Shown one piece after another: positions 18,751 to 27,680 of a stretch of 64,000 nucleotides of DNA. Location: assembly GCA_040766325.1 (NCBI GenBank), contig JAXGQR010000005.1, positions 62,001 through 126,000 on the forward strand. The letters are read 5' to 3'. A program made the position numbers and the translations under genes. The stretch is from Dehalobacterium sp040766325 (lineage in GTDB: Bacteria > Bacillota > Dehalobacteriia > Dehalobacteriales > Dehalobacteriaceae). Position 1 is the first letter of the stretch. Each line of letters opens with the position of its first letter. The notes beneath the pieces were generated by a model. That model worked only from the letters and a program-made list of their open reading frames with translations. It searched no databases and had not been told where the DNA came from.

Positions 18751-20145
18751 ATGAAAAAGGCTGTCCACTGTAGCCTATTAATGATGATCTGTTTTGGGAT
18801 GATAGTTTGTTTTCCTGGGATTGCCCGGGCAGAAACCACCCCGGGTGATGATGGAGAAGCACAATTTCAGAAAATCAGCTTGACAGATGCTATCAATCTA
18901 ACCTGGGCCAATAATATTGTCCTAAAGCTCCTGGAAGAGCAAATTGCTGCTCGGGAATTGGATTTGGATCGGGCAGAATTTTACCGGAAAAAGCTGATAG
19001 ATGCAGATGAGAAGATTAATGATGGCTTAAAGGCATATTACCAGGGTCGCAGCCAGTTGGATAACGTAATTGGTTTAATTAATGCCGGGCTTATTGGGCC
19101 GGGACATCCCGCTTATCTAACTGCTGAAGAGATTGCGCAAAAAGAAGCCCAGTTGGCCGATGCGAGAGAAGAACTTAGTGCTAATGCTAAATACCGCATT
19201 GATAACCTGGCCAATGCTCAGGTGGTGGAATTATATCAAACTAAGGCCGCCTTAGGGCTGGAGGTAACAAGATTAGGGGTGGAAGAAGCTCGGAAACAAT
19301 ATGCCCTGCTTACCAGACAGAAATACTATGAAGTTCTGAAGGCCCAACGTTTGGTTGATGTCAAGAAGGCAGCCGTCCGGCGCGCAGAAAACCAGTATCA
19401 GATGGCAAAAGCTAGCTTTGAAGCGGGATTTCGGGCAAAGGATGATATGCTCATGGCAGAGGCTCAATTAAGCCTCCTCAAAGCAGATCTGGCCAATGGG
19501 CAAAATGCTTTAAATTTGGCGGAGATAGCATTAAAACAGGTCATGGGATTGGCTCAAAAGACATTAATTAAATTGGAAGATGATTTTATCTTTGATCGCA
19601 ATATTACGCCCCTGGAAATAGGCTTAGAACAGGCCTTAAAAAACCGGATAGAAATTAAAAAAAGTGAAATGGAATTAGAGGTTAGTCAAATTAATATGGA
19701 ATTGGCAAAAAGATATACCTCTCCACATACTTTTGATTACCGGCAAAGCCAACTGGACCTGGTGAATGCCCAATTGGCTTTAGAGGGACAAAAACAAACG
19801 GTGCAAGGTGAGGTATACGGATCCTACCACACAGTGCTGGCTACCGGTGAGATGCTGGATTATGTGCAAGAAAGTGTGCAACAGGCGCAAGAAGCTGTGG
19901 ACATTGCTGTCTATCGCTATCAAGAGGGGTATGGCATTCCCTCTTCGGTGCTGAAATCCTTAAACATGGAAGATGCGGCAGGTACCATCTTTGAGGTGCT
20001 GGCGGCAGAAGAAAAACTCTCTGAAGTTGAAGAAAAAGTAGTGGAGATTACTTATGGCTATAACCTCGCCAAAAGCAAATATGAAGTAGATATTTGCGCT
20101 GATGAAAACAACGCCGGTATGGTGGGAGGCGTAAAAAATGACTAA
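18751..20145 (+). CDS. TolC-like exported efflux protein
   Basis: The protein has 464 residues from ATG 18751 (ribosome site GGGAGAGAG); a GTG 15 bases upstream is unlikely since it overlaps that site. Residues 1-26 form a signal peptide (LLMMICFGMIVCFPGIARA). The mature part consists of long helical, Gln/Ala-rich segments (KAQRLVDVKKAAVRRAENQYQMAKASFEAG; LDLVNAQLALEGQKQTVQGEVYGSY) typical of the TolC fold. TolC normally crosses an outer membrane; homologues in single-membrane Clostridia are known but of unclear role. It overlaps hlyD-like by eight bases. Confidence 0.8.
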   Translation: MKKAVHCSLLMMICFGMIVCFPGIARAETTPGDDGEAQFQKISLTDAINLTWANNIVLKLLEEQIAARELDLDRAEFYRKKLIDADEKINDGLKAYYQGRSQLDNVIGLINAGLIGPGHPAYLTAEEIAQKEAQLADAREELSANAKYRIDNLANAQVVELYQTKAALGLEVTRLGVEEARKQYALLTRQKYYEVLKAQRLVDVKKAAVRRAENQYQMAKASFEAGFRAKDDMLMAEAQLSLLKADLANGQNALNLAEIALKQVMGLAQKTLIKLEDDFIFDRNITPLEIGLEQALKNRIEIKKSEMELEVSQINMELAKRYTSPHTFDYRQSQLDLVNAQLALEGQKQTVQGEVYGSYHTVLATGEMLDYVQESVQQAQEAVDIAVYRYQEGYGIPSSVLKSLNMEDAAGTIFEVLAAEEKLSEVEEKVVEITYGYNLAKSKYEVDICADENNAGMVGGVKND

Positions 20146-21268
20146 ATTATCAAAGAAGAATCTACCTTTAATGCTGCTCATTGTACTGTTACTAATTGTT
20201 ACCGGCTTGTATGGGACTGCTTGCAGCCGGGATAATGCCTCAGTCGGAGGATTTGATCCGGTGCAAGGTTTAGTGGTGCAAGGCACTGTAGAGACGGAAG
20301 AAGTGGACTTGAATACAAAAATTCCGGGGAAGATTGTTCGAATTTACGTGGAAGAGGGGCAAGAGGTAGCTGCAGGGGATTTGATCGCGGAAATTGACAG
20401 TACTCAACTGCAGGCCAAAAAAGCTCAGGTAGAGGCGCAGGTGAAAATGGCTAAAGAAGCAATAGAGCTGCAGAAGAGAATTACCGACGCCAATGTAGAA
20501 CAGGCCTCCGGGGTTCTTCAGGCAGCTCAGGCCCAATTAAATAAAGCTCATGAAGGCGCTCGTTCTCAAGAAGTTGAGCAAGCAAAAGCCTATTATGAAA
20601 TGATGGAAAAAACCTATGATCGAGTACTGAAACTCTATGACAAAGGAGCGATTCCCGCCCAAAAGAAAGATGAAGTGGAAACCCAGTTGAAGGTAGCAAA
20701 GGAACAATATTCTATGGCTGTAGAAGGTGCCCGCGAGGAAGATGTGGAAGCCGCTCAAGGTTTGGCGAATCAAGCATCCGGAGCTTTAAGCGCGGCTAAT
20801 GCCGGTAAGCTCCAGGTGGAGCTGGCGGAACAGAAATATCAGGAGGCTTTGGCCGGGCTTGATGAGGTCAACTCCTTGATTGCCGATACAAAAATAAACG
20901 CCCCCAAAAGCGGCACGGTTGTAGAACTTAATTGCGAAGAGGGAGAACTAGTGTCCTCAGGAATGCCCATCGCCACCATTGGGGACCTCAAGGAGATCTT
21001 CCTGAATCTAAATGTTTATGAATCTGACATATCTCAGGTACATATTGGCCAGGAGGTAAAGGTGCGGTTTAACGGGCTGGGAGATGAGACTTTTAGCGGC
21101 TCCGTCAAACGTATTTCCGCCAAACCCACCTTTGCCACCAAAAAAGCCACTAGTAACCAAGAAGATGATATTCTGGCCTATGAGGTTAAAGTGAAAGTAA
21201 CAAATTTCGGTGAGATACAGGTTTATCCGGGGATGACTGCCTATGTGCAGTTTGTGGCCCAGGATTAA
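20138..21268 (+). CDS. HlyD-family periplasmic adaptor-like lipoprotein
   Basis: The 376-residue protein has a hydrophobic N-terminus ending LYGTAC (possible lipobox, Cys 29). It then shows a biotinyl-lipoyl-like half (IPGKIVRIYVEEGQEVAAGDLIAEID), a long coiled-coil hairpin (about residues 85-235, KKAQVEAQVKMAKEAIELQK to YQEALAGLDEV), the second lipoyl half (INAPKSGTVVELNCEEGELVSSGMPIATIGD) and a beta-barrel domain. This adaptor would link the ABC-2 permeases that follow to the TolC-like protein before it. ATG 20138 follows GGGAGGCGT. The frame is intact. Confidence 0.9.
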   Translation: MTKLSKKNLPLMLLIVLLLIVTGLYGTACSRDNASVGGFDPVQGLVVQGTVETEEVDLNTKIPGKIVRIYVEEGQEVAAGDLIAEIDSTQLQAKKAQVEAQVKMAKEAIELQKRITDANVEQASGVLQAAQAQLNKAHEGARSQEVEQAKAYYEMMEKTYDRVLKLYDKGAIPAQKKDEVETQLKVAKEQYSMAVEGAREEDVEAAQGLANQASGALSAANAGKLQVELAEQKYQEALAGLDEVNSLIADTKINAPKSGTVVELNCEEGELVSSGMPIATIGDLKEIFLNLNVYESDISQVHIGQEVKVRFNGLGDETFSGSVKRISAKPTFATKKATSNQEDDILAYEVKVKVTNFGEIQVYPGMTAYVQFVAQD

Positions 21269-21281
21269 CCGAGGAGATCCT

Positions 21282-22412
21282 ATGAAAACTTTTTTTGGGG
21301 AAATCAGACTTTTTCTTTCCAGCCGCTGGCGGATAGTATTATTTTTAGTTCTCCCACCCTTGATTACTGTTTATTATGGTTTGGTCTTTCATGATGGGAT
21401 TATTGAACATACCCGGCTGGTTATTGTTGATAGGGATCAAACCAGCCTGAGCAGAAGTTTAGTGGGCCAATTCCGGGACAATAAGGGTTTTCATGTTGTT
21501 GCCTATGCTGATAATGTGGATACCGCCTTTTCCCTGGTAAATCAAGAGAAGGCGGATATGGTTTTGGCCGTCCCCCCTCATTTCGGGAGTGATATCAAAG
21601 CCGGCAAAAGCCCGGAACTTCTTATTGCCGCCAATGCGGCCAATATGGCCATCTCTTCCAATGGGATGAAACGGGCCGGTGAAATCATCCTCACCTTTAA
21701 CGGAGGAATAGCACTTAAAAAACTGGAAGGACTGGGCTTTACCTCACGGGAAGCGGAAAAGATCATCCAACCCCTGGGTTTTCACTACCGGCAGGTCGGA
21801 AATCCCTCCGGCACCTTTTACGATTTTCTGGTCTGGGGCTTAATCGGCGCCATCGGCCATTTTCCCATCATGCTTTTTTCCGCGACTGCTTTCAACCGGA
21901 AAAAGGAAATGGTCACGATGAGAACCTTTGTTGCGAGGTTTTGTGTCTATACCTTATTCGGTGTGGGGCAGCTGCTTATGTCAATTTTTATTGGGGTAGT
22001 GTTTTTCCCCATGACCTTTTCCGGAGGGATCATACCTATAGTGCTATTAGTAAGTCTGTTTACCATGGCCGTAACTGCCCTAGGCATGCTGCTATCCTTA
22101 ATTATTCCGGACCGGGCGATCGTGGTTCAAGCGGCCACCATCGTTGCCCTCCCCGCCTTAATCTTATCCGGATATACCTGGCCCATGAGCGGGTTTCCCG
22201 GGTTCGTGCGGGTGCTGGGTTATTTGGAGCCTTTAACTTATTTTGCCAATCCCTTACGGCGCCTGGCTTTAACCGGACTAGTGGATGATGTTTACCGGTT
22301 TAATTGTGTCATCTTATTGCTGATATTCTTATTATTCTTTGGAGCAGCATTTTTGGTACTAGGGAAAGGAAAGGTCGTGCACAGGTGGAACAAGAAAAGT
22401 TTTTCCCATTAG
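21282..22412 (+). CDS. ABC-2-type membrane permease (YhgE/YbhR-like)
   Basis: From ATG 21282 (after GAGGAGATCCT) the product has 376 residues. One N-terminal helix (WRIVLFLVLPPLITVYYGLVF) is followed by a large external domain (about 45-175) and then five or six helices, with the ABC-2 end signature LILSGYTWPMSGFPGFVRVLGYLEPLTYF. This is the layout of drug or polysaccharide export permeases that pair with a second, similar permease. No ATP-binding protein gene is present in the cluster, so the motor must be encoded elsewhere or be missing. Confidence 0.88.
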   Translation: MKTFFGEIRLFLSSRWRIVLFLVLPPLITVYYGLVFHDGIIEHTRLVIVDRDQTSLSRSLVGQFRDNKGFHVVAYADNVDTAFSLVNQEKADMVLAVPPHFGSDIKAGKSPELLIAANAANMAISSNGMKRAGEIILTFNGGIALKKLEGLGFTSREAEKIIQPLGFHYRQVGNPSGTFYDFLVWGLIGAIGHFPIMLFSATAFNRKKEMVTMRTFVARFCVYTLFGVGQLLMSIFIGVVFFPMTFSGGIIPIVLLVSLFTMAVTALGMLLSLIIPDRAIVVQAATIVALPALILSGYTWPMSGFPGFVRVLGYLEPLTYFANPLRRLALTGLVDDVYRFNCVILLLIFLLFFGAAFLVLGKGKVVHRWNKKSFSH

Positions 22413-23517
22413 TGAGAAGGGAATTTATTGCGATTATAAAAAACAAAATTCTCATGTTCAATGCCATCTTTCTCATGATATTGATCTTATTTATCGGCTT
22501 AGTCTACCAAAAAGGGGTTTTGGACCGGATGGACATGGTTATTGCAGATCTGGATCAAACCTCAACCAGCAGGCTGGTAGTTAGGCATTTTTCAGATAAT
22601 GAAAAATTTCACGTAAGTTTTTTGGATAGTTATTCCTCGGTCATGGATGCTTTAGAAAAAGGTCGGGCGCTGGCAGGAGTCGTGATACCTCCCGGTTTAT
22701 CCGAAGCTGTGAAAAGCAAAAAGGGAGCAGAAGTTCTGCTCTTAATAGATGGTACCAATTATATCGCTGCCAACAGTGCTTATGCCAAAGCCAATGAAAT
22801 ACTGTATTCCCTGAATGGGGGCATTACGATAAAAATCCTAGAGGGCTCCGGTATTCTACCCGCTGAGGCGGCGAATATTGCTCAGGCAATCCAAATGAAG
22901 CAAAAGGTTCTGTATAACCCAAATTATAATTATGCGTACTATCTAGACTATGGTTTATTCGGAGCCGGCATTTTCAGCCTGGTGATGTCCGCCTTTGCTC
23001 TTTCCCTTTTCCGGGATCATCGGAAGAATCTCCTGTCTTTGCGAGCCATGGCGGCACGGGGTATGGTCTTTTGCCTGCTAATCTCGGTAATGATCAACAT
23101 GTTATTTGTTTTTGGCGGGACAGTTTTTCATCTGCCCATGGCCGGTTCCTATCTCACGTTTTATATTTTGACACTGGGCTATGGATTATTAATAACTGTC
23201 TTTGGTGTAATTCTTTTCCTCATTACCCGCGCAGAAGAAGAAATATTTCAATTAAGTGTTTTTTTGCTACGACTGTTTTCTTCACCACAGGATATACCTG
23301 GCCTCTGCAGAGCATCCCGACATTATTAAAACCTATCTATTATCTTAATCCGTTAACTCCTTTTCTCAACGGATCCAGGGCCTGCTTAGTGATGGGGGCC
23401 GGCTGGGGAGTAATGGGTAAATATATATTATGGCAATTTGCTTTGGCCGGATTATTCTTTTTTATAAGTTTTCTTCAATATAAAAAATGGAACAGATCGA
23501 AACAAATTTTTTCTTAA
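22385..23517 (+). pseudogene. Second ABC-2-type permease, T7 frameshift
   Basis: The gene probably starts at GTG 22385 (after AAAGGAAAGG), overlapping the first permease by 28 bases. It has the same layout: helix, external domain, helices. The frame breaks in a run of seven T at 23259-23265. Upstream reads EEEIFQLSVF; the other frame continues ATTVFFTTGYTWPLQSIPTLLKPIYYLNPLTPFLNGSRA, the conserved ABC-2 end. With eight (or five) T residues the protein would be intact at about 377 residues. Transcript slippage on the T run, true loss, or a sequencing error are all possible. Confidence 0.88.
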
Positions 23518-23529
23518 CACGCGGGGTCT

Positions 23530-23556
23530 AACACGCGGGGTCAGTCCCCCTGTGTT
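23530..23556. repeat. REP-like hairpin, left copy
   Basis: AACAC-GC-GGGG-tcagt-CCCC-CT-GTGTT forms a compact hairpin. Partial copies of the same words (ACACGCGGGG; CCCCCTGTGTTCCC) flank it from 23515 to 23577. The near-identical right copy lies at 23870-23896, so the two bracket a small gene. Confidence 0.75.
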
Positions 23557-23668
23557 CCCAGTCCCCCTGTGTTCCCAGAAGGATACAGGGTGTATTTAAA
23601 AGAACCTGAACTTTTGAAAGAGAGAGATATAGACTTGTATCGTTTTATATATAAGGAGCTGATTAAGT

Positions 23669-23857
23669 ATGATAGATGAATATAAAAAAGAATTCTTAGA
23701 AATAGAACATCCTCATGAACTTGAAGATTTCAAAAGGAAATATCCTAACTACAAAACTGATATTGATATGAGGAGGCATTTTTCTAATATATTGAAAGAA
23801 CATAATCTATTAGAAACATCTGAAAATCATAGCGATCCAAGGAAAATTAAGAAATAA
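23669..23857 (+). CDS. Small charged protein between REP-like hairpins
   Basis: I do not recognise this 62-residue protein. It is highly charged (MIDEYKKEFLEIEHPHELEDFKRKYP...), with no membrane segment, and likely helical. A ribosome site AAGGAG lies about 13 bases before ATG 23669, a rather long spacing. The preceding bases from about 23584 also read open (YRVYLKEPELLKERDIDLYRF...), so it may be the tail of an older, longer gene. It lies exactly between two REP-like hairpins, an arrangement expected of a small mobile unit. Coding status is likely but not proven. Confidence 0.55.
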   Translation: MIDEYKKEFLEIEHPHELEDFKRKYPNYKTDIDMRRHFSNILKEHNLLETSENHSDPRKIKK

Positions 23858-23869
23858 GCATTTACTTTG

Positions 23870-23896
23870 AACACGCGGGGACTGACCCCTTGTGTT
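23870..23896. repeat. REP-like hairpin, right copy
   Basis: AACAC-GC-GGGG-actga-CCCC-TT-GTGTT, nearly the same as the hairpin at 23530-23556. Further copies of GTGTTG and GACCCCTTGTGTTG follow up to 23921. It ends right at the stop of the minus-strand esterase gene and may also stop transcription. Confidence 0.75.
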
Positions 23897-23921
23897 GCTT
23901 GTGTTGGACCCCTTGTGTTGG

Positions 23922-24836
23922 TTAATGCCTGCTAATAAAATCACATATTTCATTCATAGCTTCTGTGGCCTCAATAAACAGGGGAGCTAATAATGGATAA
24001 CAATGTACCATGTCAACCCCTGCGCGGAAGGTTACTTCAACCCCTGCATCCTTTGCTTTTAAATAAAACTTTTCTCCATCCTCAAATAATTCATCGTCTA
24101 CCCCGCAATTAATAAAAATGGGGGGCAGTCCTCTTAAATCACCAAAAAGTGGTGAGATCAGGGGATTATCTGCTCTCTCGTCCCCGGAATAATACTTACT
24201 GAAGACAACCCAGGAATTGAGCGGCGCCAGGGATAACCGATTTTTTGTTTTATAGGATGCACTGGAACAGGTAAGATCTGTCCAGGGTGAAATCGCCACT
24301 GCCGCGGCAGGTAGAGGGATACCCTGCTCTTTTAAAGCAAGCAAAGTAGCCAAGCACAAACCTCCCCCGGCTGATTCACCGGCCATAATAATATTCTCCG
24401 GTTTAAACCCCGACGACAATAACCATTGATATATTTTAACCGAATCATCCAAGGCTGCCGGGAAAGGGTTCTCTGGCGCCAACCGATATTCATAAATCAG
24501 GTTTATCACTCCCGTGTTTTTGGCGAACCTCCCAACAAACCCGCGGTGATCATTACAAGAACCGGAAACATATCCCCCGCCATGAACGTATAAAATAATT
24601 TTATCATCATCAGATCCTTGGGGAATCAACCATTCACATTTCATTCCTTCAATAGCCTCTTCCCTAACACTAATTCCCTCCGGAAGCGAGCCAAACATTT
24701 TGGCCCCTTTTTCACATTGTTCTCTGAAAGCAGTTATAGATGTATTAAAATCATAGGTTTCCTTTTTAAGTTTTCCTTGCAACAGATATCGATGTCTCAT
24801 CAAATAGTTAAACATCTTACTTTTAAAGCTTGCCAT
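23922..24836 (-). CDS. Alpha/beta-hydrolase esterase (HSL family)
   Basis: The 304-residue protein has the hormone-sensitive-lipase family marks: oxyanion motif YVHGGGYVSGS, nucleophile elbow GESAGGG, an acid residue in GVDDELFEDGE, and a catalytic His in DMVHCYPLL. It would hydrolyse short-chain carboxyl esters in the cytoplasm. The start at 24836 follows GGGGAGGAAAAAT; an ATG six codons upstream overlaps that ribosome site and is less likely. The divergent or co-oriented tetR gene 120 bases upstream may control it. Confidence 0.93.
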   Translation of the reverse strand: MASFKSKMFNYLMRHRYLLQGKLKKETYDFNTSITAFREQCEKGAKMFGSLPEGISVREEAIEGMKCEWLIPQGSDDDKIILYVHGGGYVSGSCNDHRGFVGRFAKNTGVINLIYEYRLAPENPFPAALDDSVKIYQWLLSSGFKPENIIMAGESAGGGLCLATLLALKEQGIPLPAAAVAISPWTDLTCSSASYKTKNRLSLAPLNSWVVFSKYYSGDERADNPLISPLFGDLRGLPPIFINCGVDDELFEDGEKFYLKAKDAGVEVTFRAGVDMVHCYPLLAPLFIEATEAMNEICDFISRH

Positions 24837-24958
24837 GGGATTTTTCCTCCCCATCCAATAGGTTTATTTTTCCTGTACCGGCTGCCGTCCTACTTAATAA
24901 TTGGCTGTATTTAATATCCTTCTCAAATTTACTGTTTAGGTAGCGAAACACTTCCGGA

Positions 24959-25555
24959 TTATTCTTCCTTCAGAAAAATATTTATTAATAAACAGACATC
25001 GGGCATTTTAACTCTGTTTGTGCGGGAAGCTTTGTACATCGCCAAACCGTTTATCGATGTCCAAAATATTAAGGCTAAATCCTGAGGATCCGCCTCAATA
25101 ATGGTCCCCTCCTTTTGGCCGTCCCCCATAATCCTGGCTATTTCTTGATATGGAATATCCCTCATTTCCTCAATCAACTTTTTTGCACTCTCCGGTATCG
25201 CCGTTGAATTTGATGCCTGGGCAATCAAGCGACAGGTTTGGATAAAATCCTCACTGTTTTCAATGACATGCAGCAATTCCTCTAACGCCGTCCTAATTTT
25301 AACATGGGGCGGTTGGGGCATTTTCTTTAAGCTAAATACGGCTTCATTCATTTTATTTAGCGCATCTTTAATTAATTCTACATAAATATCCTCCTTAGAT
25401 TTGTAGTAATGATATATTAAGCCCTGGGCTATCCCTACTGCTTCAGCAATATCCTTTATTTTCGTGGCAAAAAGCCCTTTAGTGGCAAATAAACGGAGGG
25501 CCGCCGACTGGATCTGCTTTTTTCTTTCTTCTCGTATTTTTTCATTTTGTTCCAT
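24959..25555 (-). CDS. TetR-family transcriptional regulator
   Basis: From ATG 25555 the protein has 198 residues. The N-terminal HTH is typical (RKKQIQSAALRLFATKGLFATKIKDIAEAVGIAQGLIYHYYKSKEDIY). The C-terminal ligand domain is not diagnostic. An ATG-less upstream extension of eight codons is possible but has no ribosome site. It lies upstream of the esterase on the same strand, which is a plausible target. Confidence 0.93.
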   Translation of the reverse strand: MEQNEKIREERKKQIQSAALRLFATKGLFATKIKDIAEAVGIAQGLIYHYYKSKEDIYVELIKDALNKMNEAVFSLKKMPQPPHVKIRTALEELLHVIENSEDFIQTCRLIAQASNSTAIPESAKKLIEEMRDIPYQEIARIMGDGQKEGTIIEADPQDLALIFWTSINGLAMYKASRTNRVKMPDVCLLINIFLKEE

Positions 25556-25833
25556 ATTTCTGGCCAATATGATACACACCTCGCTATTCTATTATTGAAA
25601 CATCTTAAAAACCAAGATCATAAATGAACATCCCGCATCCATTGGCTGAACCTTCATTCAATATGATACTTAATTAATTTTGTTCTGTCAATCAATTTAT
25701 CTCTCTTCCACAGGTATCCTCCTTGGTTTGCCTTTTTAATAGGAATAAGTACAAGTAAGCAGAAGATATACTTCTCTTAAAAGGATCCTGTTTCTAAGCA
25801 ACCGGTAAAGTCGATCAAGAAGGGGGAACGGAT

Positions 25834-27063
25834 GTGGGGTTAAATGGCAAAGTTGTTATAGCTCAAGGGGGCGGCCCGACTATGGTCATCAATCAATCTT
25901 TGGTGGGGGCAGTCTTGGAAGCCAGAAAGTCACCCAAAATTACCAGCGTTTATGGGGCGATCAAAGGAGTAGAAGGTATTATTAATGAGGATTTTTTGGA
26001 TCTTACCCAGGAAACCAGTCATAATCTGGAGCAGGTTGGTTTAACACCGGCTTCAGCATTACTGTCGACCAGAGATAAACCTGATGAAAAATATTGTCAG
26101 GAAATATTTAACGTCCTTAAGGCCCATGATATTCATTATTTTTTCTACATAGGCGGCAACGACTCGGCAGATACAGTGCGGATAGTTAATGATAATGCCA
26201 TAAAATCCCAATATGCTTTGAGAACTATTCATATACCGAAGACCATTGACAATGATATCGTTTTAAATGATCATACTCCCGGTTATGGCTCTGCTGCCAG
26301 GTTTGTAGCGCAGGCCTTCAGTGGAGCAAATTTAGATAACAGGTCTTTGCCAGGAGTTTATATAATTGTAGTGATGGGGCGAAACTCTGGATTTCTCACT
26401 GCGGCATCTTCTCTTGCCCAAAAATACCGGGATGATGGGCCTCATTTGATTTATCTGCCGGAAAGAGCATTTGAAATAAATAGATTTTTGACGGATGTAA
26501 AAGGAGTTTATAATCGCTATGGCAGGTGTTTGGTTGCCGTTTCTGAGGGGATTAAGGATGAAAATAATACGTTAATATTAACAAAATTAGTTGATCGAAT
26601 CAGCATGGATGCCCATGGCAATTTCGAGCTGACAAAAAACAATTTCTTATTAGGGGATTTCCTGGCCAATATAGTGAAAAAAGAACTTAATATTAAACGG
26701 GTTCGTTCCGATACCCTGGGTTATTTTCAACGTTCTTTCAATGGTTGTGTGTCAGATGTGGATCAACATGAGGCCAGAGAGGTAGGGGAAAAGGCTGCTC
26801 AATTTGCTATCTGCCAGGATTTAGACGGCTCGGTCGTTATTGAAAGAACTGGATTTTATTCCGTAGAATATCATCTAAAGCCTTTAACTGATGTTGCCGG
26901 AAAAACCCGAGTAATGCCGGATGAATTTATCAGCCCTTCCGGTAACTATGTGACGGATGCATTTAAATTTTATGTGCGCCCGCTGGTGGGGTCAGGCTTT
27001 CCCTCCGCCTACCGTCTGCAGGCTCCCAAGGTACCTAAGCTATTTCCCAGTGTCTGGGTATAA
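25834..27063 (+). CDS. pfp: 6-phosphofructokinase, pyrophosphate type
   Basis: This glycolytic enzyme phosphorylates fructose 6-phosphate to the 1,6-bisphosphate. The 409-residue protein has the PFK glycine-rich start (VIAQGGGPTMVINQSL), GGNDSADT, and PKTIDNDI. The Lys in PKTIDND, in place of Gly in ATP-dependent enzymes, and the residue after GG point to pyrophosphate as the phosphate donor. The loop MGRNSGFLTAASSLA binds fructose 6-phosphate. The start is GTG 25834, seven bases after AGAAGGGGG; the overlapping ATG at 25832 runs into a stop. It is a single-gene unit ending before the tRNA-Sec. Confidence 0.88.
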   Translation: MGLNGKVVIAQGGGPTMVINQSLVGAVLEARKSPKITSVYGAIKGVEGIINEDFLDLTQETSHNLEQVGLTPASALLSTRDKPDEKYCQEIFNVLKAHDIHYFFYIGGNDSADTVRIVNDNAIKSQYALRTIHIPKTIDNDIVLNDHTPGYGSAARFVAQAFSGANLDNRSLPGVYIIVVMGRNSGFLTAASSLAQKYRDDGPHLIYLPERAFEINRFLTDVKGVYNRYGRCLVAVSEGIKDENNTLILTKLVDRISMDAHGNFELTKNNFLLGDFLANIVKKELNIKRVRSDTLGYFQRSFNGCVSDVDQHEAREVGEKAAQFAICQDLDGSVVIERTGFYSVEYHLKPLTDVAGKTRVMPDEFISPSGNYVTDAFKFYVRPLVGSGFPSAYRLQAPKVPKLFPSVWV

Positions 27064-27174
27064 TTTTCCGCCAATCCTTACAATCGGTGTTAAATCACCG
27101 CTTTGTTTAACGGATACTTCCCAGGTAAAACTGGGGACGCTTCTGTGTTTGACAATATCACCAATAGTATCTCG

Positions 27175-27205
27175 AAAAAAAATACCCAATTTTGTTGGGT
27201 ATTTG
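27175..27205. terminator. Bidirectional terminator between pfp and selC
   Basis: AATACCCAA and TTGGGTATT form a 9-bp stem around TTTTG. On the minus strand (end of tRNA-Sec) it is followed by TTTTTT; on the plus strand (end of pfp) by TGTTGGTTTTTTTTT. Confidence 0.85.
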
Positions 27206-27217
27206 TTGGTTTTTTTT

Positions 27218-27314
27218 TGGCGGGAACGTGTGCGAATCGAACACACCAAACGCAGGATCACTACGTCTCACTGGATTTGAAGTCCAGACTGGCCACCAGG
27301 CCAGATCCGCTCCC
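27218..27314 (-). tRNA. selC: tRNA-Sec (anticodon UCA)
   Basis: The minus strand folds as a selenocysteine tRNA of 97 bases with an encoded CCA end. Diagnostic features are the six-pair D stem CTGGCC/GGCCAG with loop TGGT, the anticodon arm CTGGA-CTTCAAA-TCCAG (anticodon TCA), a long variable arm (GACGTAG...CTGCGTT) and the T arm GTGTG-TTCGATT-CGCAC. The acceptor is eight pairs long with one mismatch or wobble at its inner end. This tRNA is charged with serine, converted by SelA and delivered by SelB, both encoded 9-12 kb downstream in this window. Confidence 0.96.
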
Positions 27315-27379
27315 TTAGCATCATATATTTTATCACATAAACATAATTTATTTAAGTGGCATTTGCAATATTTTTTTAT

Positions 27380-27391
27380 TATATTGCCTGC
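27380..27391. repeat. 12-bp direct repeat, left flank of IS element
   Basis: TATATTGCCTGC occurs here and again at 29391-29402, exactly flanking the IS30-like element, as expected of a target-site duplication. Confidence 0.7.
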
Positions 27392-27397
27392 CCTTAA

Positions 27398-27490
27398 TTG
27401 TAAAAGTAAAATCCACCCCTGTTTTGCCATAGGTGGAATTTACCTTTGCAAATTCAAGAAAACTTGTAGAGTGGAATTTACCTTTGCAAA
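27398..27490. repeat. Left-end subterminal repeats of the IS element
   Basis: Three copies of a motif of about 20 bases: one inverted (27398-27416) and two direct GTGGAATTTACCTTTGCAAA (27433-27452 and 27471-27490, identical). They probably bind the transposase. Confidence 0.7.
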
Positions 27491-27530
27491 CATACGCATT
27501 GTGTTAATACTTGCCACTACACTCGAGGAT

Positions 27531-27680
27531 GTCAAGGGCGGGCGTTTTTTTTGCCCGTTCATCGTAGGCCGGAGACCCTTTACATCCATTGTACATATAT
27601 CCTTGTGTCCCCGGTCTGTTTTATGACAGACCGGCTGCCTTCCGGCGAGGACAGGGTTTGGGACAGCGTCCCAAAGGTCT
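27531..27680 (+). other. Hairpin-rich noncoding segment inside the IS
   Basis: Three clear hairpins occur in 150 bases: CGGGC/GCCCG around a T8 loop (27539-27557), CCGGTCTGT/ACAGACCGG with a six-base loop (27611-27634), and TTTGGGAC/GTCCCAAA with a three-base loop (27657-27675). No open frame with a ribosome site covers them. They lie between the element's left end and its transposase gene. They may be a terminator or anti-read-through device, or a structured RNA; the sequence cannot decide. Confidence 0.55.

Noticed and set aside
24840..24961. Short open frame between tetR and the esterase (minus strand, GTG start, about 43 codons)
   Set aside because: No ribosome site; it overlaps the esterase start and ribosome site, and its sequence suggests nothing known.
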